Shown here in pieces: positions 57,910 to 64,000 of a stretch of DNA of 64,000 nucleotides (position 1 is its first letter; every line of letters starts with the position of its first letter). A program made the translations under genes and the position numbers. The stretch is taken from positions 62,001-126,000 of the forward strand of contig NZ_CP084874.1 in assembly GCF_020526085.1 (NCBI RefSeq), given 5' to 3'. This DNA comes from Klebsiella africana (lineage in GTDB: Bacteria > Pseudomonadota > Gammaproteobacteria > Enterobacterales > Enterobacteriaceae). The notes under the pieces are model-generated. The model did no database searches and was not told the DNA's origin. It worked only from the letters and a program-made list of their open reading frames with translations.

Positions 57910-59610
57910 ATGGACGCTATCTTTGACAGAGTCATTAGAGAGTTTTTTCCTAATAAAAATATTCCATATTGGAAGAAATGGATTTTCGAGACCGCGTTTG
58001 GCAATAAAATATTTTCTCTCTTAATAAATAATGATAAGTTATTCAACAGGCATGGGGTTGATTGGGTCAACTCCGTTGTTGAGCTTCTTGAATTGCAATG
58101 TGAAACGAAAAATGATGATTTTAATAACATACCCCGACATGGGGCGACGGTTATTATTGCAAATCACCCAACAGTTATCGATGGGCTTACGTTAATACAT
58201 ACTGTCTCGCGAGTCAGAGAAGACATAAAGATCATTGCTAACCATATTTTACCGATTATATTTCCGGAGGTGTCTGGACTTACCATTGGTATTGAAAATA
58301 TGGCGGGTAAAATGAGTCATAAAAAATTCAGAGAGATGAATGACCACCTGAAAAATGGCGGAGTATTGATTATTTGCCCTGCGGGAAAACTGGCAAACTG
58401 GTCTCTTTCTGGTTTACAGGAACATACATGGAATCCTGGATTTTTACAGTTGGCTATCAGAAATAATGCAGCGTTAGTACCTGTGCATATTACCGGGAGA
58501 AACAGTAAAAGATACTATCTTACTGCAACGCTCTGGCGGCAATTGTCAAATATTATGGTTATTCGAGAAGCTTTGCGTCATCGTGGTAACATCATGAAAA
58601 TAAAAATAGGGGAGCAAATATCCTTAACTTCTTTTAATCGCGATAATAAAGATTTTTCTGCTGTAGCAAGTACATGCAGATTGCATCTCCAAAGTATCGG
58701 AAAGAATGGACCAGCACTGGTAGATACAGTTTCGTCTCAGGAAACTATAGCGAGTAGAAAAGCGCTATTAAGTGAAATAGATGCGTGTGAAGTATTAAGA
58801 CACTTTAATGATGGTAGAAAATTATTGATATATCGTTGCAACACTGGCGGTACCTCACCCATTATTGATGAATTGGGACGCTTACGTGAGCGTTGTTATC
58901 GTGATATTGGTGCAGGATCGGGTACAGATAAAGACAATGATATTTTTGATGAAACTTATTACCATATCATTTTATGGGATCCTTCGGAGGTAGAAATTCT
59001 CGGGGCCTATCGTCTCATTCCTGTTGGTGAGCAACTAGCCCGCTATGGAATAACGGGCTTATACAGTAATACCTTATTTAAATATCATGAGAGCGCGTAT
59101 TCCTGCTTAGAGAAATGTGTGGAAATAGGCCGTGGTTTTATCCAAAAGCCCTATCAAAAAAGCAATGTGCTTGATTATTTATGGCGAGGAATATTTGATT
59201 TTATCAAAAGATATCCAGACTATAAGTATTTGTTAGGTGTATTGACTATTCCCGGCTCTTTTCCTGAGGATGTGCAAAAACTCATTGTCGCCTTTTATAA
59301 TATGTACTTTGCCACCTCAATGGATTTTTGTACGCCTATAGAATTATTCAGTGCAGAAGATAAACAGAACGATAGTCCCTTTTGCGGAAAAGATTTTAGA
59401 CACGACTGGAGTGTACTCCATCATCTTTTGAGAGACAAAGGTTATGAACTACCCTGGCCTTTTAAGCAGAGCGCCAAATGGTTTTCTCCAGGCGGTTCGA
59501 CGATTATGTCATTCACAAAAGATAATTCTTTTAATTCGATAGCAGGATTAAATTTGAGCGCTATTGATAAACTGAATGAAATATATTTTAAGCATTATTT
59601 AAAGGATTAA
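57910..59610 (+). CDS. Two-domain acyltransferase, OlsF-like aminolipid synthase candidate
   Basis: A 566-residue fusion. The N-terminal half is a PlsC-type acyltransferase: block I NHPTVID (His86-x4-Asp91), block II-like GIENMAGKMSHKKF, block III CPAGK (156-160), block IV VPVHITGR (190-197). The C-terminal half is an OlsB-like N-acyltransferase (Acetyltransf_5/COG3176): ELGRLRERCYRDIG (321-334), ILGAYRLIP (363-371), VEIGRGFI (404-411) and YLWRGIF (423-429). This arrangement is that of OlsF from Serratia, whose C-terminal domain attaches a 3-hydroxy-acyl chain to ornithine and whose N-terminal domain adds the second chain, giving ornithine lipid. The amino acid used here is unknown. AAAAGGA precedes the ATG. 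Very AT-rich compared with both flanks, so probably acquired. A lipoprotein and ABC pump follow. Confidence 0.8.
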   Translation: MDAIFDRVIREFFPNKNIPYWKKWIFETAFGNKIFSLLINNDKLFNRHGVDWVNSVVELLELQCETKNDDFNNIPRHGATVIIANHPTVIDGLTLIHTVSRVREDIKIIANHILPIIFPEVSGLTIGIENMAGKMSHKKFREMNDHLKNGGVLIICPAGKLANWSLSGLQEHTWNPGFLQLAIRNNAALVPVHITGRNSKRYYLTATLWRQLSNIMVIREALRHRGNIMKIKIGEQISLTSFNRDNKDFSAVASTCRLHLQSIGKNGPALVDTVSSQETIASRKALLSEIDACEVLRHFNDGRKLLIYRCNTGGTSPIIDELGRLRERCYRDIGAGSGTDKDNDIFDETYYHIILWDPSEVEILGAYRLIPVGEQLARYGITGLYSNTLFKYHESAYSCLEKCVEIGRGFIQKPYQKSNVLDYLWRGIFDFIKRYPDYKYLLGVLTIPGSFPEDVQKLIVAFYNMYFATSMDFCTPIELFSAEDKQNDSPFCGKDFRHDWSVLHHLLRDKGYELPWPFKQSAKWFSPGGSTIMSFTKDNSFNSIAGLNLSAIDKLNEIYFKHYLKD

Positions 59611-59664
59611 ACTGATGATGACCATCTGGGTTGGAATGAGAGTGCCTCACTCCAGGTGTCAGTA

Positions 59665-60663
59665 ATGAAAAAATTATATGCGTACGGATACGTTTTAATG
59701 CAAAAGCCAGTAAACTTCTTTTTCATTTTGATAGCAATATGTCTCCTGTCGGGGTGTGATAATAAACCGGATAACATTTTATCTGGTTATTCACATGGTG
59801 ATTTTATTTATCTTTCTTATTCAGGTAGTGAAAAAATAGAACGGCTATTGATTAATAAGGGAGATAATGTCGCAACAGGGCAGGAGTTAGTGAAGATTGA
59901 TTCCTTCGATGCGCAAAATACTCTTCTACGGGCTGAAGAAAAACTTTCAGCAGAGAGCGCATTATTACGCAATTTAGAGTCGGGAGAACGGCCTGAAGAG
60001 CTGGATATTATACGTTCGCAGATTAAAAAAGCACAATCGGCAGAATCCCAGGTAAAGCGCCAGCTTGGGCGATATCGTAAACTGTATGCCACTCATGCCA
60101 TATCGCTAGCGGAATGGGAGGATATCAGGGATGAGTTAACGCAAAAAGGTGCGCAGGTCGAAGAGTTAATCAATCAACTCAAGGCGCGGCAGTTGCCTGC
60201 CCGTCAGGATGAGATTAGCCAACAGCTCTCGCTGGTGGCTGCGGCAAAACTCGAACGTGATAAGGCGCTTTGGGATGTTCAGCAAACGACGATTGTTTCT
60301 CCGGTAAATGCCCAGGTCTTTGATATTATTTATCGTCCCGGGGAGCGGACCTCTGCCGGTAAACCAATCATCAGTCTGTTGCCACCTGAAAATATAAAAG
60401 TACGCTTTTTTATTCCCGAAGCGATGCTCGGTAAATTTAAAGTCGGCGCAAAGGTGAGACTTTTATGCGATGGATGTTCAGAGCCCATTTCTGGCGTTAT
60501 TAACTATATCAGTCCTGAAGCAGAATTTACCCCTCCGGTGATCTATAGTACGAAACGCCGTGAGAAGCTTATTTTTATGGCTGAGGCTGTCCCCGTCCCG
60601 CAACAGGCTGAGCGGATGAAAATCGGGCAACCGTTTGATGTGGAGATTATTGCGGATGAATAA
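59665..60663 (+). CDS. HlyD-type membrane-fusion lipoprotein of an ABC exporter
   Basis: A 332-residue periplasmic adaptor of the YhiI/YbhG kind. It has a lipobox LLSGC (Cys31 from the ATG at 59665, or Cys20 from the ATG at 59698), then a lipoyl half-motif (INKGDNVATGQELVKID), a long coiled-coil hairpin (about residues 75-190, ALLRNLESGERPEELDIIRSQIKKAQ onward), the second lipoyl half (TTIVSPVNAQVFDIIYRPGERTSAGKPI), and a beta-barrel. I chose the ATG at 59665, six bases after AGGTG. It would connect the ABC transporter to an outer-membrane channel, presumably TolC, since none is encoded here. Its end overlaps the ATPase start. Confidence 0.87.
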   Translation: MKKLYAYGYVLMQKPVNFFFILIAICLLSGCDNKPDNILSGYSHGDFIYLSYSGSEKIERLLINKGDNVATGQELVKIDSFDAQNTLLRAEEKLSAESALLRNLESGERPEELDIIRSQIKKAQSAESQVKRQLGRYRKLYATHAISLAEWEDIRDELTQKGAQVEELINQLKARQLPARQDEISQQLSLVAAAKLERDKALWDVQQTTIVSPVNAQVFDIIYRPGERTSAGKPIISLLPPENIKVRFFIPEAMLGKFKVGAKVRLLCDGCSEPISGVINYISPEAEFTPPVIYSTKRREKLIFMAEAVPVPQQAERMKIGQPFDVEIIADE

Positions 60664-61573
60664 TCTTTGTATTGATGTGAAAAATCTCAATAAGCATTTT
60701 GGCGAGCATCATGTCGTTAAGGATTTCTCTCTACAGGTGGAAAAAGGAGAAATTTATGGTTTCCTCGGCCCGAACGGTAGCGGAAAAACAACCTCTATTC
60801 GGATGATGTGCGGTTTGATTACGCCAGATTCAGGTGAAGGCACCTGTCTGGGTATGGACATCTTTACTCAGCGGGAAAAAATAAAAACAAATATAGGTTA
60901 CATGACCCAGTATTTCTCGATGTGGGGAAATCTAACCATCCGGGAAAACTTACTCTTTATTTCCCGATTGTACAGCCTCGACCAGCGTAAAGTTAGGGTT
61001 GAACGTGCGCTCTCAGAGTTAGGTCTCATTTCCCGACAGCACCAGCTGGCTAAGGAGCTTTCTGGCGGCTGGAAGCAAAGAATGGCCCTTGCCGCTTGCA
61101 TGTTACATGAACCGGTTTTGTTGTTTCTGGATGAACCAACCGCTGGCGTGGATCCAAAGGCGCGGCGGGAGTTTTGGCAAATGTTGCATCAGCTCTCTGA
61201 CAGAGGGATCTCAATCCTGGTGAGCACGCATTATATGGATGAGGCTGAGCGCTGCCATAAGGTTGCCTATCTGTCTTATGGCCGACTGCTGGCGAATGGC
61301 ACTATTGCGTCTATTATCGCGTCCCAGAATCTGATCACCATGCGAACCAGCGGTGCCGGTCTGACGGTACTTGAAAGCCAGCTACAGCGCTTGCCGGATA
61401 TTGAGCAAACGGTGATTTTTGGCAACCAGCTTTATATTACCTCCAGAGATGAAGAGAAGTTAAAATCCACGCTTTTTGCATTTACGCAACTGGGTTATGA
61501 GTTCTGTAAGGTTGATACCAATCTGGAAGATGCATTTACCTACTTGATGAAAAATGATCGTGAAAAAAATTAA
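60656..61573 (+). CDS. ABC transporter ATP-binding protein
   Basis: A 305-residue ATPase of the DrrA/CcmA-like exporter group. Walker A is GPNGSGKTT (about residues 38-46), the Q-loop GYMTQYFSMW, signature LSGGWKQRM, Walker B LLFLDEPTAGVD, and switch His in STHYMDEAE. The ATG at 60656 lies inside the last codons of the adaptor gene (ATGAATAA), so the two are translationally coupled. The last 70 residues form a C-terminal extension common in ABC-2-type ATPases. It powers the permease encoded next. Only one ATPase and one permease gene exist, so both probably work as homodimers. Confidence 0.92.
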   Translation: MNNLCIDVKNLNKHFGEHHVVKDFSLQVEKGEIYGFLGPNGSGKTTSIRMMCGLITPDSGEGTCLGMDIFTQREKIKTNIGYMTQYFSMWGNLTIRENLLFISRLYSLDQRKVRVERALSELGLISRQHQLAKELSGGWKQRMALAACMLHEPVLLFLDEPTAGVDPKARREFWQMLHQLSDRGISILVSTHYMDEAERCHKVAYLSYGRLLANGTIASIIASQNLITMRTSGAGLTVLESQLQRLPDIEQTVIFGNQLYITSRDEEKLKSTLFAFTQLGYEFCKVDTNLEDAFTYLMKNDREKN

Positions 61574-62699
61574 CCTAAGTTTCTCCTTTACGCGCTGGAT
61601 TGGCGTGGTTATTAAGGAAATCCACGAATTACGTCGTGATAAAGTCAGCATTAGTATGGTGCTCCTTACTCCCATTTTTCAGCTGATCATTCTCGGCTAT
61701 GCCATAAATATGGATCCGCATAATCTTCCGACTGCATTATTAAATTATGATGCCGAAAGAATGAGCCAAATTTTTGTGACGGAAGCGCAAAATACAGGGT
61801 ATTTTTCGATGATTCCTGTCGATTCAGAAGAGGCCGCTCAGAAGGCGTTTGTGCGGGGAGATGTCACTTTTATTGTGACGATCCCTGAAGGGTTTACGCG
61901 CAAAATGCTGCGTGGAGAAAAACCTCAACTGTTAATTCAGGGAGATGCCATCGATCCGATCACCACGGGGAATGCGCTCAGCGCACTTGTGCAGGTGGCA
62001 AAATCGATGTTTCAACACGATTTACCGGGTGACATGCGTGTCGCACAAAAAGAGGATGACTTTGAACTTATTATCCATCGAATGTTCAACCCTGAGGGTA
62101 TTACCCAGTTTAATACTATTCCCGGTATTATGGGGTCGATACTCAGCACAACGTTGATTCTGATGACCGCCCTGTCTATTACTCGTGAACGAGAAAACGG
62201 CGCATTAGAGAATTTACTGGTCTCTCCGTTATCCGGGCTTGAGGTTATTATTGGTAAGATAACGCCTTTTGTTATTATTGGGCTGTTTCAGGCGACATTA
62301 ATTCTGATTGCCGCCGTTTTATTGTTCGATATTCCCCTGCAAGGTAGCGTTGTCCTGCTTTTTTTGGTGTTGTTAATTTATGTCTTTCTTTGCCTGTCGA
62401 TCGGCATTGGTATTTCTGGCTTAGCACAAAACCAGCTGCAGGCGCTGCAAATGTCGTCATTTTATTTCATCCCTTCACTTATGCTGTCCGGATTTGTCAG
62501 CCCCTTTATTAGTATGCCAGACTGGGCGAAAGCCATTGGCTCCTGTTTACCGCTGACCTACTTCATCCGCCTGGTTAAGGGCATTATGCTCAAAGGATAT
62601 TCTGCAACGGCATTATTACCCGATCTATTGCCGCTGATAGGCCTGGCGGTGATCGTCATTGGCGTGGGGTTGAAATCTTATCGTAAAACGCTGGACTGA
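61554..62699 (+). CDS. ABC-2-type transporter permease
   Basis: A 381-residue membrane subunit of the YhhJ/YbhS type. One N-terminal helix (ISMVLLTPIFQLIILGYAI) is followed by a large periplasmic domain (about residues 50-180) and then five helices with the ABC-2 signature SITRERENGALENLLVSPLSGLEVIIGK and the closing LPLTYFIRLVKGIMLKG. Its ATG is 20 bases upstream of the ATPase stop. YbhGFSR-like systems normally have two permease genes; a second is missing here. The cargo could be the aminolipid made by the first gene, its precursor, or an unrelated compound. Confidence 0.9.
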   Translation: MIVKKINLSFSFTRWIGVVIKEIHELRRDKVSISMVLLTPIFQLIILGYAINMDPHNLPTALLNYDAERMSQIFVTEAQNTGYFSMIPVDSEEAAQKAFVRGDVTFIVTIPEGFTRKMLRGEKPQLLIQGDAIDPITTGNALSALVQVAKSMFQHDLPGDMRVAQKEDDFELIIHRMFNPEGITQFNTIPGIMGSILSTTLILMTALSITRERENGALENLLVSPLSGLEVIIGKITPFVIIGLFQATLILIAAVLLFDIPLQGSVVLLFLVLLIYVFLCLSIGIGISGLAQNQLQALQMSSFYFIPSLMLSGFVSPFISMPDWAKAIGSCLPLTYFIRLVKGIMLKGYSATALLPDLLPLIGLAVIVIGVGLKSYRKTLD

Positions 62700-62752
62700 C
62701 ATTATCTGCGCGTCCGGCAGGGGTGGGCATAGGCTTTTTGCCATGAAATTCG

Positions 62753-62758
62753 TATAAT
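62753..62758 (+). promoter_or_regulatory. Likely -10 box of the rph-pyrE promoter
   Basis: TATAAT matches the consensus perfectly, 38 bases before the rph ATG. No good -35 box lies at the usual distance (TTGCCA at 62738 is too close). It marks where core chromosome sequence resumes after the AT-rich operon. Confidence 0.55.
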
Positions 62759-62795
62759 GCGCCCTCACATTCGTTTCAAGCCGGAGATTTCTATC

Positions 62796-63512
62796 ATGCG
62801 TCCAGCAGGCCGTAGCGCTAATCAGGTGCGTCCCGTCACCCTGACCCGTAATTACACAAAACACGCTGAAGGCTCCGTGCTGGTCGAATTCGGTGATACC
62901 AAAGTGCTCTGCACCGCCTCCATTGACGAAGGCGTTCCTCGCTTCCTTAAAGGCCAGGGCCAGGGCTGGATCACCGCCGAATATGGCATGCTGCCTCGTT
63001 CAACGCATACGCGTAACGCGCGTGAAGCCGCTAAAGGTAAGCAGGGCGGCCGGACGATGGAAATTCAGCGCCTGATCGCCCGCGCGCTACGTGCGGCGGT
63101 TGATCTGAAAGCGCTGGGCGAATTCACCATCACTCTTGACTGCGATGTGCTGCAGGCCGATGGCGGTACCCGTACTGCGTCTATTACCGGTGCCTGTGTG
63201 GCGCTGGCCGACGCGTTGAATAAGCTGGTGGCCGCCGGCAAGCTGAAAACCAACCCGATGAAAGGGATGGTAGCTGCGGTCTCCGTTGGTATCGTGAATG
63301 GCGAAGCCATCTGCGATCTGGAGTACATCGAAGACTCCGCCGCGGAAACCGACATGAACGTGGTGATGACCGAAGATGGCCGCATTATTGAGGTACAGGG
63401 TACGGCAGAAGGCGAGCCGTTCACCCATGAAGAGCTCCTCACTCTCCTGGCGTTAGCCCGAGGGGGGATCGAGTCCATTATCACGACGCAGAAGGCGGCG
63501 TTAGAAAATTAA
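62796..63512 (+). CDS. rph: Ribonuclease PH
   Basis: A 238-residue phosphorolytic exoribonuclease that trims tRNA 3' ends. It is full length and in frame to its natural end, unlike E. coli K-12 strains, where a frameshift truncates it and lowers pyrE expression. Conserved parts include [33 protein letters not shown], the RNA-binding [27 protein letters not shown] and the active-site [20 protein letters not shown] chose the ATG at 62796; the frame begins at 62757 but overlaps the promoter. Translation up to the stop codon, six bases before the pyrE attenuator hairpin, is part of pyrE control. Confidence 0.98.
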   Translation: MRPAGRSANQVRPVTLTRNYTKHAEGSVLVEFGDTKVLCTASIDEGVPRFLKGQGQGWITAEYGMLPRSTHTRNAREAAKGKQGGRTMEIQRLIARALRAAVDLKALGEFTITLDCDVLQADGGTRTASITGACVALADALNKLVAAGKLKTNPMKGMVAAVSVGIVNGEAICDLEYIEDSAAETDMNVVMTEDGRIIEVQGTAEGEPFTHEELLTLLALARGGIESIITTQKAALEN

Positions 63513-63517
63513 TGATT

Positions 63518-63545
63518 AAGGCGACTGAGAAGTCGCCTTTTTTTT
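63518..63545 (+). terminator. pyrE attenuator (intercistronic terminator)
   Basis: AAGGCGACT and AGTCGCCTT form a perfect 9-base stem with a GAGA loop, followed by a run of T. Lying right after the rph stop, it is the UTP-sensitive attenuator known from E. coli: when UTP is low, ribosomes keep close to polymerase and stop the hairpin from forming. Confidence 0.93.
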
Positions 63546-63622
63546 GCGCGCTATCCTTCATCACACCTGCGAAGGGGAAGCGCGAAGTCTGACAATGATG
63601 AAAGTACGAAAGGAGCGAATCC

Positions 63623-64000
63623 ATGAAGCCGTATCAGCGCCAGTTTATTGAGTTTGCGCTTAGCAAGCAGGTTCTTAAGTTTGGCGAGTTCACGCTGAAA
63701 TCCGGGCGCAAGAGCCCCTATTTCTTCAACGCCGGCCTGTTTAACACCGGGCGCGATCTGGCTCTGCTGGGCCGTTTTTATGCCGAGGCGCTGGTGGATT
63801 CCGGGATTGAGTTCGACCTGCTGTTTGGCCCGGCCTATAAAGGTATTCCGATCGCCACTACCACCGCGGTAGCATTAGCCGAGCACCATGACCGCGATCT
63901 GCCTTACTGCTTTAACCGCAAAGAGGCAAAAACCCACGGTGAAGGCGGTAATCTGGTCGGTAGCCCGCTACAGGGTCGGGTGATGCTGGTGGATGATGTC
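63623..64000 (+). CDS. pyrE: Orotate phosphoribosyltransferase PyrE, 3' end outside window
   Basis: The first 126 codons of PyrE (213 residues in E. coli), which makes orotidine-5'-phosphate from orotate and PRPP in pyrimidine synthesis. The start [38 protein letters not shown] is standard, the PRPP-contact [12 protein letters not shown] and the loop [18 protein letters not shown] are intact, and the window stops inside the PRPP signature VMLVDDV. AAAGGAG precedes the ATG at 63623. It is expressed from the rph promoter through the attenuator. Confidence 0.98.
   Translation, partial: MKPYQRQFIEFALSKQVLKFGEFTLKSGRKSPYFFNAGLFNTGRDLALLGRFYAEALVDSGIEFDLLFGPAYKGIPIATTTAVALAEHHDRDLPYCFNRKEAKTHGEGGNLVGSPLQGRVMLVDDV

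Noticed and set aside
57297..62795. Integrase, transposase or direct repeats bounding the AT-rich operon
   Set aside because: I compared the two edges by eye and found no direct repeat and no mobility gene; the mechanism of entry remains unknown.

Overview
The window is chromosomal DNA of an enterobacterium, almost certainly Klebsiella (K. pneumoniae complex or a near relative). Most genes are G+C-rich, their products resemble E. coli K-12 proteins closely, and several segments keep the K-12 order: selC-yicJ-yicI, yicH-xanP-gltS, recG-trmH-spoT-rpoZ-gmk-ligB-yicG, and yicC with rph-pyrE. Only one RNA gene was found (tRNA-Sec). I saw no CRISPR array, integrase or insertion sequence.

Layout. 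1-6.5 kb: a leftward RND efflux operon (adaptor, pump, outer-membrane channel, probably eefABC) followed by a Bcr/CflA MFS gene cut by the window edge. 6.8-22.1 kb: Klebsiella-type accessory genes in small regulator/target units: GNAT; TetR with a DHA2 MFS pump; LysR with a flavin-oxidoreductase-like gene and an NTF2-like gene; an AhpD-like gene with an AraC regulator; nlpA with a DMT exporter; NUDIX; MBL-fold protein; GlxA-type regulator; YahK-like dehydrogenase; IprA-like regulator; quinone-oxidoreductase-like gene with a small monooxygenase; DUF3237. 22.3-30.7 kb: selC, the alpha-xyloside genes yicJ-yicI, an RpiR regulator, a tandem repeat array, and a leftward PTS plus family 4 phospho-glucosidase operon. 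31-35.7 kb: yicH, xanP, gltS.

35.8-46.4 kb holds glpK-glpF-zapB-sbp-cdh-(SLC13 permease)-tpiA-yiiQ-yiiR-fpr-glpX. In E. coli these genes lie on the other side of oriC in the order sbp...glpX-glpK-glpF-zapB. Here they sit between gltS and recG as a circular permutation, opened exactly between glpK and glpX, which takes glpX out of the glpFKX operon. 46.4-57.3 kb is the spoT operon, gmk, ligB, yicG, a CLC-family channel and yicC.

57.3-62.7 kb is a markedly AT-rich insertion between yicC and rph. It encodes a two-domain acyltransferase with the architecture of OlsF (ornithine-lipid or other acyl-amino-acid-lipid synthase), then in tight or overlapping order a lipoprotein membrane-fusion protein, an ABC ATPase and an ABC-2 permease. 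This looks like a transferred operon pairing synthesis of a membrane aminolipid with an export pump, and is the best candidate in the window for an undescribed system. The window ends with an intact rph, the pyrE attenuator and the first 126 codons of pyrE.
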